Shown here in pieces: positions 1 to 13,000 of a stretch of 64,000 nt of DNA. The stretch is from the NCBI GenBank assembly GCA_013433145.1, contig CM024171.1, positions 4,891,065 to 4,955,064 of the forward strand, in the 5' to 3' direction. This DNA is from Ascaris suum (lineage: Eukaryota; Nematoda; Chromadorea; Rhabditida; Ascarididae). The position numbers and the translations under genes are program-made. How positions within the stretch are numbered: position 1 is the stretch's first letter; the number at the start of each line of letters is the position of its first letter. Below the pieces are notes generated by a model, which worked only from the letters and a program-made list of their open reading frames with translations, made no database searches and had not been told where the DNA came from.

Positions 1-530
1 ATCTTTCGAACAGCCCTCTTATATTCGGTAATAAAATGGGAAGTACGTCATACCTCGTCTCGCGGTCTCATTAACCATCTTGATGTATGAATGCTACATT
101 TATCCGCATATAGCAGATCAGCCTGTGCTTAATGACAACACGAAAGAGCGCCTTTGCGATTTATGGAGAACCCAATAAGCCGTTCCTGTGGTAACAATCA
201 TCAGGTACAACGAAGACAGCCCGAATGGGCAAACAGACAGCAGGAAAGAAGCGACTCGGGCCCCGCACGCGGCATGCAGCAATGCAACGATCACCGGTCA
301 CAATGTGGTTCGTCGTCCATTCTGTTTTACTACTCCCATAAGTCACGGCGATAAGCAATTCTGAGGAACCAATTTCTTTCACTCACCGCGAATTCACTTC
401 TTTAAGTTCAAAGATTATTCTCATCGATGCCTTGAGTGCACATCTTTCAAGACATTTTGGGTAGATATGCAGCGCACCATACCATTTGTAACGCAGTTAC
501 TGGGCAGAACAGCAAATATTTTCATGACAG

Positions 531-765
531 CATGGAGATGAGGTGATCGACGTTGCACTTCAAACGTACGCAGTGGAGTGCATGATGCAGATCGATGGTT
601 TGCGGTCAAGTTCCTGTGCGCTTCTGAATATTAACTTCAGCAAATCAGGACACGACGACGTTTGCCTCTGCGTCCGCATGTCAGTCCGTTCGATCCAACT
701 CGGGATCCCTCAAGCTGGAACTACGGAATCCGTCCAACGCCGATTTAATCAATGCCACAGCATGA
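531..765 (+). CDS. Possible last two exons of an unidentified gene
   Basis: Two coding-like segments (531-597 and 641-765) can be joined across a 43-nt intron that starts GT and ends in the good acceptor TTAACTTCAG. The reading phases agree across the join. The first exon reads HGDEVIDVALQTYAVECMMQ and the second ends in LRNPSNADLINATA and a TGA at 763-765. An AATAAA lies about 220 nt further on, near 989. The upstream exons were not found with confidence: several frames between 40 and 330 look coding but their phases do not agree. The protein family is not recognised. Antisense frames across 687-835 are also open, so strand and model are uncertain. Confidence 0.33.
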
Positions 766-999
766 CGTCTACAGCTGCTTTCGAGTTGATCCATCAAATT
801 TGAAGGTAGTTGTAGGTATCAAAATATACCTGGAAATTTGCATGCATTTTACACTGGACCAGATCGCATTTCGCAATCGACCTGGTCGGCAATGAATAAT
901 TAGTAAAAGAACAGTCGGATCAGTTAAAGACGACAGCGTTTTTGCTCTTTACCGACTGGCAGTTTACGAAACGACTCTGCCGACAGATAATAAAGCAGA

Positions 1000-3900
1000 T
1001 TTCAAAATTTTTCAAAGAAATTCAATTTTCCAAACTAAGGGACAAAGTGTAAGACCGACCGGAGCAAAATGCGATCCGATGAGTCGCCAGATGCAACTGA
1101 CCTTCGGACAATGCGAGGTTTTGGCCAATGATCACCACCCACCCCCCTCAACCTCTTCCCTCCCTCTTCCGCGCAGTCAAGTCTATGCACAACTTTCTTC
1201 TTCTCAAAGGCTCAAGTCCTAATAGCGAACCACTGACCTTACCTAATACTAACAATAGCCTTACCAATAAAACAAACAGTTAATTAACACGAATTTTGCA
1301 TCTTTTATGCACTGTGCGCAGTCCGCTTGTAGTAAATGCAGCTAGAGGAAGGAAAACATTGAAAAGAAAATCATGAAGAGTAGAAAATACATCTAAAGTG
1401 TACTACATTTACTGACATTGTAAGCTTTCATCATATATTTCCAAGATGAATCGGTTTAATACTACATCTTTACGTTTTAGCAGTTTTGATTTGTAACTTT
1501 TTAATAAACGACATATGTATACTTCCGATAGTAAATAACAGTTAGATTAGTACTTACATATATTTTATTCATTTATTCTATACCTAACTTTTCGTCAATT
1601 GTTTCGATATTCCTAGACTGTGTGGGACATCTGGCAAGCTCTCTAAAGTTTAAGGATACACTTGCCCTTCAAAAGTTGACCTAGCGGTTCAAAAGTCGGT
1701 TAACTCCAAGCTCAGTAGTTTAGGAGTTGAAACTATTGAACAGACAGATAGAGCGAGAGACATGCCAGTCACCGACACAGACAGGATCTCGCCAATAACG
1801 CACTACGCGAACGCAAACTTGCAAGGCCTATGAAAGCCGGGTTAAAGCTTTAATATAACCGCAGCATTAATTGATGTCCACCGTAAACAGATCTAGCTCT
1901 TGTGTTTTATTTAACGCACAGAAGCATCGACGAGGATCTATAAAGCAGTGCTGCATAGCAGAAGGAAGTTGTTCGCACATCATTAGGGTGGGGTCATCGT
2001 TCAGTTTTTGTATGGTAACCGTAAAATGAAAGACGTCGTCAGGGGACCTCGAAGCCTCCGAATGACAAGCACCACGCTTAAACCCACTGGCTCCAAAAGC
2101 AGCAACACGACAACGTTTGCAGCAAATTATTGAAACATTACAGATCGAGAAGAAAACTGTTTCATACAGACGAAGACGCCTTTAGACTTTTGCCTCGCTT
2201 TACCTGCACACTAACAAACTAATAGAGACATGGAAGGGCATGCTGAAGAGAATACCGCCATATGCGCCTTAACAATTCCTGCAGAATTGAAAGCACATTT
2301 GATAGGGAGCCCTACCTCCTATCAGATATGTGAGTCTGTCTCTACGACTTAAAGTCGCCCAAATACCCATTAATAACGATGAAACATCTGACGCGTTTTC
2401 AAGTGAAATCCGCCACTAAACTTCACGACGAGAGGAAGCCACGCCACGATTATTCCATCATACCTCACCCGTGTCCACAGGTATGTAGTACCTCTCTGCT
2501 GTCACGTTGCGTCCATAGGAGCGACTAGAATTTTCACAACGCTTGTGTTCAACAACGGTAATTGCTAAAAACTTGTTAGTTCAAATTCCACTGCCACGAA
2601 GTGTACCCTTCAAGCTCAACATACTCAATAATTATTAGGTTTCTCAGTACATTCATTGAACGATCAGCAAAACGGATTCGTGCGAGAAGATATGGCTGGG
2701 ATAAAGTCCCCACCCCTAACCCGCCCCCCTTCTCTTCTCTGACAGTATTTGGGTTCAAGATCGAGCTTCTTCCTACCCGGATAAACTGATAAATGAAATT
2801 GTTATGCATGTCGAAAGGTCTTAGCGACACATCTGTCAACAACTCTGCCTAAAAAGTCAAGAACAACGAAGTAACAGCTAGCATATCAATGTTTAAGCAA
2901 TGATAAGCGCGAACTCTCCCTCCCCGTTCCGAAAAAACCGCCCACAATACCTTCAACGAGGATAAAAAACAAAAACGATTCGTCGAAATCGATTTTGAGT
3001 GCTCGTTTTTTGGAATTTTCGTTTCAAAGTCTGCGCTTTCAAATTATCGCGTTTCGTTGAAGCACTAAATTTTTTTTATATCAGGTAATATTTCAGGACG
3101 GTTCGCAAAAAAAACAAAATTCAAACAAAGCAAGGGGATGGTCAGGATCGTTTTGGTACCTTGAGATTATTTGTGAGGAATTTCTCATTTTCATTCCACC
3201 AGATGAATCTCGTTCTACTCGTTTACTTTGAAAGCCTTTATAATTACCGTATCAGAAATCGATTTTAGGAATGAGTTTTTCACTGATTCAGGAAAGAGTT
3301 ATCTCACTTTTACATATATGGTTTTGGGACTAAGAGACTCGACATTTTTCATTTCACTTGTGGGGTTGAGTTTTATAAACGATGGAATGAACACTTGTAG
3401 TGCTGCCGTTTACCTAACACTCCTATCGTCGACGGTGTGTTGCGTGCTTATAAAGAACTACGAGAAGTATGGTTGTATATCACTGGTAGAAGTAGCTAAG
3501 TGGAATGTTGTAGTGGGCACAGTTTGGTATGAGGCTGGTTGAAACCAGCTCTGAGCCAGTTTTGGCTATTGTCTGCGAGTGTTCTAATGTGGAAAGGAAA
3601 ATGTTTTGCTATCGTTGAAAGCGAAGATTCTCTAAGCTCGACTTTCTCGAGCTCTTAGGCTGAATAGTCAGGTGTGACAGGGTCTTGATGGGCTGCCATC
3701 GTTAAGTGCAATAGTGCCTGAAGAATGTGGACGGCCTTCATGTTGTGATTCGTTAAAAATATTAAACGCTTCATTTTAAGAAAAAGGGAAACGAGAATTG
3801 AAATATCACATTTAGAATACACAAAAACAGAGATGGAAATTATGGGGAGAGCGGAACCGAAAGGAAAATTTTCATACTCGTTAGCGCAGTGGACCCAGTT

Positions 3901-4250
3901 TTGGTGCACTATCGTAGAATTTACAAAGAATTGACTCACCACAAAATCAAAATGCTTTTCGACCATCCTAGACAAGGCGAAACAGAACAGATGTGTTTTC
4001 CGCACAAGATGAAATCGTGTAAAAATTCATCGCTGCCTGCGAGTGTCTCTGAAGGGGTCACTGCAGCAGCTTTGCCGGATCCGGTTTTTTTTCCGAAAGC
4101 GTCATTGTCGGCATCTTTATTCTCGTAATCGTCCATCGAAGTAGTTAACATATACTGCAAAATCCTATTTGTAAGCCGCCCGAACACTGCATTTACATTT
4201 TTCTAGGACGAACGTCCCGTGGTGAAGAGAGGGAGAGCGTGTTGCAGGTG
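1000..4250. other. Intergenic, no supported gene
   Basis: I see no convincing exon here on either strand. The open frames at 2576-2842, 3228-3542 and 3655-4187 are short, overlap one another in several frames, and lack flanking splice sites that agree in phase. The stretch is AT-rich with short T and A runs and no obvious mobile element. It presumably holds the promoter region of the plus-strand gene that begins near 4.3 kb. Confidence 0.4.
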
Positions 4251-4275
4251 AATAGAGCATACGTGAGTGATTCCG

Positions 4276-7200
4276 ATGCAGTTTACCATGCTAGAGGTGA
4301 AGAAGAATGAAGCGGTGCGTGTGCAGTCGCTTCGAATTCGAAGTGCCCCTGCTGCGGTGTCGGCACAGAAGTCGCACCAAAACAGTGGCCGCGTTTTGGG
4401 TTCGAAAGCATTAACTTCAAGATCACACTGATTTTAATTTTTTATAAACCGGGGGTTTGCAGCTGCTAATGAGCAACATATTCGAGCTTTATCGACGGCA
4501 GAACAGCAACGTCGCCCTAGTGAGGACGTCGGACAATGCACCGCCTCGTCTGCCCCCGGCTCTACACGGTCGAACTTATAACGCCACAGGTTGTTCGTCA
4601 ACTTTGTCGTCTCCAATTTGTCCGAAGAACGCTGAAGAAAAGGTAAGAGAAGTGCTTTGATTCATCATTCTTGAACAGGCAGAGATGTCGTTAGCTTAGT
4701 TAGTAAACTGTTTCTTCGCAAATCAATAAAGAAAAACTGACTACTAAACAGCAGAAGAAAGGAAGCCGTCTATGATATCACTTTCTGAATGGTCAATCTT
4801 GATAAAACAGTTGTCGTTATTTTATGTGATAGGCAAAAGTCCTCTTATCACAGGTGATAAGGGGTGAAATCCTAACTGCACTCTGCTAGGTGTATAGGAT
4901 GGAATTTTTTGAGGAAGTATTTTTTTCAAAGAAACGAACAACGAGGACTAAAAACTTCGAGGAGGCAAAAAACTCCTTGAAAAGGATGGAATAAAAGGAT
5001 TTATTATCGAGGAGGTGAGCATGACGTTTAATCCGCAGCCTCAATAGTTCGTTACCAGTCATCATCCCCAAACTGAACATCCTTCCATTGATGAGTCAAT
5101 GACGTAACATTTAACAAGCAGTGGTATAGTAGAAGCCTCATGAGCGCCCTTGGAGAGCGACGGGAACAAGACATGAAAAGCGAAGAGCATGACCATCCAG
5201 CATGTAAATGTTGGAGAGTGCTACTAAGTGGATGAAGATAGCGATGCAACTTTGTGGAGACATAAGGAAGTGGCGTGTTCTTCATTACTAGCCATTGCAG
5301 ATAAGCTCACCATCAGATGTCACACTTTCTAATGAAAACGATGCCCATGAACTAACACCACCAATCAAAAAGATGAGAGGCGAATCTGGCGGAAGGGATG
5401 ATATGAAAGGCGCCGATGGTCGGGAGATATCAGTGCAAGGCAAGACTGTGAAGACGAAGGGGATTGAAGTGCACATAAAAGGGCACTGTGACCACCATCC
5501 AGTGTTCCATTCAGAAGGTGGGGTTTATCATTGTGTTACCATTCTAGAAAGTGACGTTTATGGCTTTGTGATAACTGCGAGTTGAGAGGAATGAGCACAA
5601 AATTGAAATCATTGCTACTCCAAAAGATAAAGGAGGGACCTGAGACCCGATGATCTCCGTGAACCACAGGTGCATCTTAATCCACGCCAGTACGATTCAT
5701 TTGACCGGGTAGAAGATCTTGCAATGCCAATCTGAGAATGATTCAATAACGGATTGGAATAATGAAGTGAAGTCTTTATATAGGATCATTGCCGCTCGGT
5801 TCGTTCAGGGAGAACACAGTGCACGCTAGCACAGTGGGCATTAGGCAGAAGGTTTATGAGCATTGCTCGGTATTTGAAGGTATGGAACTCGATCCCTGTT
5901 TGGTGTGACTGATGGGAAGCATTTATAGCTGCACTACGAAACTTTACAGTGTTTTTTATTTTGTTGTTGTAAGAGCGGTTGAGCTTGCGATAAAATTCTA
6001 AGCTGCTGTGATATGCACTGATGTAATAGGACATTTCGTTCTGTAAAAGTTGAGTTTTCTTTTCACTACGAGTCTCATTTGCACTGATTTTTCCCACTAA
6101 CCTTTTTATTCTCTTTTCTTCGAAATTTCGAGAGGAGTCTTCTATTCAAAAACTGATACATTTTATAATCATTTGAAGTGATGATGTTTAAGAAAATCGG
6201 TTGTTTAGTGCATTTTATGCAACTAAAGTCGTTCTATATAATGATATTGTTTAGTTCTCATCAGCGTTGTGTTCATAACTCATTCGCTCATGAAGGGGAA
6301 TTATATATATGATGAATTGTTTTTTGTCACAGTCGGCTATTATTGAGGCGTCATTGGTGCACTCGTATCGAATCATTCAGAATTTTGTTAAAAGTGAATT
6401 GCATTTGACCGCTAATAATCGAAGTTATTTCAGAACTCAACAAGCTGCTCTTATCTTCACCACCTATCACAGTGACAGATCACATTGCTTTGCCAAATGA
6501 TACTCCTGCAGTCTCTCTAAAAGAAGACTTTCAACGATACCACCGCGATCCGATGCAAATAATTAGCACTGTTAACGCGCGAATTGCGTTAGAAGCGTTT
6601 GCTTCTGATTTTATCCGTGGCGACACCATGCTGACTAGGCATAAGGTAAACAGCGTTTAGAAAACATTTGCCACTCTTTCCTGGATTATTATCAGTGATG
6701 CGCATTCTCTCTGATATCGGTGATTTGCTTAGTTGGGTGGCGTCAACTGATTAGATAACAAAATAAGTTTTTTTAATTGTTGGTAAGAAATGCTTATAAA
6801 TGCTTTAGCGGAGTGGAATTCCATTTTAATTTCATCGGTTTTTCGATATTTGGTATTTGAAGTTAATTTCTGTTACGCGGCAAATATAAGTTGATAGATG
6901 CAAAATATTTGGGCATTCAAGCGATCTAAATTTATTTCCATCTTGTACTTTTGATGGGACTTCTTATTTGTTCGGTGTAGAATGTCTCGATCGTTGAATG
7001 AGCAGCATTCTATATCATTCAGTGGTGGTGCTTAAATCAATTTTCATTCGACTTGTAGTCTCACTTCGATATACCTCTGGCTGGACACCTATTTCATTTA
7101 GTTCTACTATTAGGCCATATAGTTGCACTACTTATACTAGGCCACAATTGAGCTTTATCCGCAGTAAAGTGATTTGTGAGCGGAATCGAATATAACCATT

Positions 7201-9949
7201 GCGGTTAGTGACTAGGTCAAAGTAACGTCTTATAGGAGTGCACTTATTGTTATCTCCTACGTCTCGTCTAGAATGTTCAACAACGTCAGAGGTTAATCCT
7301 TACTTCGGTGCAAATCTCATTTATTTATTTTCTTTGATCCTTCACCACAGAAATATCTATTATTTTGGTTATTAATATCTCTCTGTTGTTTGATAGATTT
7401 CGTCTGTTTCTAGCATTTCACTAAAAAAAGTTGTGCAAATTGCAGACAAAGTCATCGTCGGCAACCTCTCCTGAGATGGCAGTCACACATGTAGAGGCAG
7501 CAACTTCGAAAACCACACCTCTTTCACGTGTTAGTGAACGAATGGATTTTTTTCTTTTCTTTTTTCTGCAAAATTTTGATGTATGTGGTGCAAATGCACC
7601 CTCGTTCAAGTTTTCAGCCTTCTTTCTCTTTCAAACACCAACAATTACGTCTTTACTAGAGGAATCCGTTCAGAAACTGCTGTACTTAATGAATGCATAT
7701 AAAACTTTGCTTTCCATGCACTGACTTGGTTATAGCTTAAAATATATCGAAGCGAAGTCAATCACAAGCGGACAGATAATTTTCTTCCCTTCCCCCACCC
7801 TCTCCTTCTTCCGCCTTACCTATTTTATGTTGAAGAGCAGAGTAAAAACTTGCTGGTGTCGACTCTTTGCTTTCTTAGTGAAGTTAGCCGTCTGAAATTC
7901 ATTTTAAACTCTTTTAGGGGAAACAGGTGAATCGAGTGACGTCTGTGGATGGAAGACGATGTTTGAAGAGGAAGGAAGGGGAACCGGAAATGGTTAGGTA
8001 AGTAAACCAGAGTGACCTCTATTGCATTTTCTGTGTTATTTGAACTGATGCGTTTTTGTTGTACACTCGTAAAGGAGCACTGTTAACTGCGCTTTCCAGG
8101 AAAATTGATATTTGCAAGAGGGGAACTCGAATGGTACGACATCCTTTCTTTCTCATTCGATAGATTATGTCGTCTGTGTAAGGGAGAAGGTGAGGGGTGA
8201 GAAGAGGCAAAGGAATATGTTTTTTCGAGGTTATACCTTCAAGAGTGGGTTGAACGTAATCCTGATTCTTTAAGCAAAGATTACTCGTGGTTTAAGCAAT
8301 CATATTATAAAGTATTTTGTTGCACGTCGAATATTAATGTTTTTACACTTACTAACAATGCGAAATCTATACTATTCGGGCTGAACTGCCGTCAGGTAGA
8401 GATTTTAATCCATTACAGGTAAGACCTGGATTTGTTTTTTTCTATGTCGACGGCCACTACTATATGAACGCTTCCATTGTATCCTAAAAGATTTATTTTG
8501 TATCACATCTTTTCCTTTTAGTCATTGACAAGTTCAAAGGTGGAGCTGTTAGATGACTGTCATCTGTATATCTATTGCCATCTGTTTTCAGCGTTCCACC
8601 GCGCCGTCGATCCGCTCCAAAAACGTTCAGTCCAGCACCGTATCTTTCTAGCTACAAATCCGCAGATGAATTGCCATCCATGAAGCGCAAGGTATACCTG
8701 TCTGATATTTCTGAGCTCTAGCCTAGTTGTAGGGTATAAAAGATGGTGAGTGATTCTTGCATTTAAGAGTGGTGGACTGGAGAGGCATGGTCGGGCGATC
8801 GAAAGCCAAAACAGTAGCTGCGCTCATTTATGGATGATTCCGCCAGCACGCGAACATATTCTTCGCTGTTGTTATCGCATCATAACGCAACTATTAACAA
8901 TTAACCCTTCTAGAGAATAATTTTGTAAGCATCATTGTTCTTCCAAGTTTACAATATTCATAAATACCATAACCACTCGTATCATATTAAATGGAGTCCT
9001 CTGCCAGTGTACTTTGAAATCCATGGGTCTTTACCGAAAACACATTGGTGTTTAAAGTATTCTGCATTGGAAATGCTTACATCAAAGAGCTTTACAAACT
9101 AACACATGGTATGAATATTCATCACTTGAGTGCTGTGTTTGAATATGTGAACGGTTCTCCCCGCTCCCTTGGGTAGAAGCTTTCCCCTGTATGCAATTCA
9201 ATAGATACCAATACGGTTCCTGCTGCATTAATTTTGGCAGCTTTCAGGGGCCCAGGGGCCAGGGATTTCTGGGTTTACGGTTTAGAACACCTCAAAAATA
9301 TGCTATTACTTTTGCGCTGTTGGTGTTTTACATATACGATTTTTGAAAGCCGTTATTATTTTATATTATAGTTTATTGGGATTAAAATAAAGAATACTCG
9401 CATTATTGATATACAGTTAAATGGTTTTTAGGAGAGAGGTGTTGAAGAGTCACATGAAACGGTGGCAGCCCCGAATACTTCCCACCGAAACGATTCGACA
9501 TCGGTGAGGTTTATTCGTTAGCGCTTAATTGCTAATCGTTATCACTGTTGTCATCTGCTTACAAAATATCGCTGTTGCGTATATATTTGCAGTATGCTCT
9601 ATGCTGAGCTTAATGTTTCTACAGTAAACTTTTAGGCGAATTCTTGCAAATGGCCATTACGGAGATATCGTGCGAGTGCGTTTGTGTCTGTTGGCATCTC
9701 GCTACGATAACTTCACTTTGCAAATCACAAAAACAGTGTTAATGAAAGTCTTAAACGGCAAATGGCGGAGCTGTTGAATGCTAATTCAGTATGCAAATGA
9801 TTGAATGTTAATTCAGTTATTAATATTTGTTACGATTGACCTTAGTTATATGGCCAACTAAGTGAGCGACCGCCCGCATGAAGTGTAATCTCACGTGGGT
9901 CTATGTTTTGTACTAATTGAGTAGACGTATGCTTTGTCACTAGAAATGA

Positions 9950-10016
<67 letters not shown>

Positions 10017-13000
10017 GTCACTTGTGGGCTGTTATGCAAAACGATGAATTTATATTCAGATGGTTGATGTTTCTACTCCTGCATCATCATCATCCAGTGA
10101 TGCAGACTCGGGACCGAGGAATGGTTCCGCAGTGACGAGAAGCCCAGCACTGGAGGATTCAGAGGATGACCTCGTCGTGGAAGCTGAAGTTCTAAGCATC
10201 GAAGAAAAAAAACTTTTAGTTGAGGTTTGTGTATCAAACGTTCTTGATACATATATGTGGGATTTGATAGACGAAAATATTTTTGTGCGCAGCGAAGACA
10301 TCGCCACTCATTTGCATTTTATGCGCAATTGCATCTTTTTTTGAAAGAAATGTTCCGACGGCATGTTTGTCTGTGTATGTGTCTGTAGGTGTCCGTCGGC
10401 TTTTCCGCCATTCACTTCCTCTTTTCTTCAAAGACTCCTATAAAAGTTCTTCAAGAATAACTGAATGATGGAATCAAACAGAGGCAAATGGAATCAGATA
10501 CACTGTTTGCACTATTGTTGAAGAACTCTGTTGTATTAACAAGAGGTAAAAAGTGACTTTAAATTTTTTGAAATTTCACGAGATTTTTATTTTATCTCAT
10601 CTGTTCCCTGATCATGGGAGGGGGAGGGGAGAGGAAGTTGGGATGTGAGCTGAAATGCGGAGACCTTGCAACATTATTTTTGTGTTTTTCGGCATGAGAA
10701 AGTTTCTTGAAATTTTTTTACGGCTTTATCTTTATATTTCCCCGTTATCACGTCATTTGTGAAATTTGTTTCTTTTTGTTGCAGTATAATGGGAGTAGAA
10801 ACGTGTGCTGTAGAGGACTGTAAGGAATAACTAAGTGTTTTACTACTGTGCGCAGCGGTACGCCTTTTTTGATAGGTGAAGAAAGCAGTTCATGTATGCT
10901 TCCATAAGCAGCTGTTAGAGGACGTAAACACTCTCCCCAGCTCTCTCCCTTCCCTCCTCCCCTTCTGCCACCTCCACATTAGCGAAGTGGTGCACACTTT
11001 GGAGAGAAATTGGATTAGGTCAAAACAAGTATAAGCGAGCTGGAGGAAAAGATAGTTTCTGAGGTAAGGCGATCCGCTCTGTGATGATAGAGGAATCTGC
11101 CCAACTTTTAAAGGGAGAATGAGACCACCTCCATTTGTTGTGAGTGGTATGTGTTATATCTTACTGAGCACCAAATAACCGATTTAATATATATCGAGCA
11201 GTATCATAATTGCATAAACTTTTGATGTCATCTAAATTCCTAAATGTTGTCTCACAGATTTAGTAGAAAGTCTGAAGCTTCTTAGTCCGCCCCCTTTTTC
11301 TGAGCTTCTTCAAAACGTTGGCTTCTTCCAATATAGCTGAGATCTTTGCATGCTTTTGCTGTCACATGCGAAAATTTTTCCCAGAAATACCATCCCTTCT
11401 TAATCTTCAAAATAAAGCCTCCTTCCCCTGGTAAATCTGAACAGACCTGTAAACTTGGGATTCATGCAATGTGCTACGGCCATGTATGTGAAATTTTATC
11501 TCAAAAGACCCGCAACCATGTTATGTTTAATTTCAGGTAGTTTGTGCTTTGTCACAGAAGTAGTAACACCTCCAGTTCTCTTGTTTCTAACCAAGTAATT
11601 TAAAGGTTATTTCAAGTCCAGGTATTAAATCTGTGTCGCAATCACGTCAGTAAAGTGGATACGAATGACCGGACGTGGTTCAGTCAACTGAAATTGGGCG
11701 TACGTATTTATGAGTCATTCGTTTTTGCGTTATGAAGTTTCCGCATTATTATTTACCTGCGTATTTAATCTGTTCATTTTAGATCCTCTGAAAAGCGCAT
11801 CTTTTTTTTTGGGGGGGGGGGGAATGAGGGACCACCATTTTGCTGCCTAAAGTGAAATCTTCAAGAAGTTTGGAAGAGAACAATTTATCATCGTATTTCC
11901 CGACAAGAATGTTTTATGACCCTGGTAGGTGAATAGTTTCCATCTTTTTAGATTTGGTCGACCACTGATGTAGTATTCAACCGACTGTTTGATATTCGAA
12001 AAGATCCCTTTAGTCTCACGTTTACTACTGAATAATGCCAATCACCGGTTTGCTACACAATGACGTAGCTGTTTCTCTCTTCCAAGGCTAAGATTACTGC
12101 AAAGCTTTTGTGAAATTGAACAAAGAAATTTTATTAGAATTGAACTTTGATCCTCCTCTTAATTATAGTTTATATTTCTCAACATTTCTGAGAATGTGCT
12201 TTTGACTTCCTAACGTGTAATAATTCGTGGCCACCTTCTATTATTTGAGTGTTTGAGTATGCGATTGGAATAGCTGTGTTGTTTGTGTCGTTGTCCTTGC
12301 TCGCTGTGTTGTTTGTGTCGTTGTCCTCTCCTTTTCTCATTATGTCAGCAATATCCATAGTACTTCTTTCAGTTGCAACTGTTAACTGTCCTATATAGCT
12401 GATTTTGTGCGGAATTGAGCTCAAAATATTTGCTTTCTTTTGAGGGCTTTCAGTCACCAAAACTTTTCAGGTGTTGCTGCAAATAGGTGAGCTGCGACGA
12501 AAAATAAATCACGCTACAGCAAAACGGAATGAACTGCGCGAAAAATGTCGCCAACTACACCGGAAACGTGAGGCTTGCAAACATCAACGACAAGTGGCAA
12601 GGCTTCCCGTCGCATTTAATAGCAGTGACATTGACGGCAGCGGCGGTGGTGGTAGTGGTCAACAAGCGGTTATGATGCAGCCAAGTCGCGAATCGTCATC
12701 GGGGATGCGCGGTCAGTGGATAAAGGTGCCGGAGAGTAGCCACAACGAACAGCAAAGTTTGTTCTGTCTGAATTATTCAACCAGTCTTAAATGCTTACAC
12801 ATGTATTTTGAGACATTCACAAGATCCCATAACGCATTTATGGCACTCTTATGCGTTCGTCGTGCAAGAATGTTTGAAAGAATCCCATCGATATTCGGCT
12901 TCTAGGAAGGGTAAGCAGGTTCTGCCTATGCCGATATATGCAAAAACTGGGTTTTATTTTTTCTGTTTCCCTTTCATAACTAAATGACTTATATGTTGTG

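Noticed and set aside
214..375. Plus-strand frame with a faint resemblance to the histone H3 tail (ARMGKQTAGKK) and a later HKSRR-like stretch
   Set aside because: The match needs several gaps and an in-frame stop, and the globular part of H3 is not found downstream. Composition bias explains it better than a pseudogene.
3228..3542. 104-codon plus-strand ORF with hydrophobic stretches
   Set aside because: No domain, no flanking splice sites and AT-rich codon use. ORFs of this length are expected by chance several times in 64 kb.
9842..10039. ORF encoding an Ile-Tyr repeat
   Set aside because: It is only the translation of the (TA)n microsatellite.
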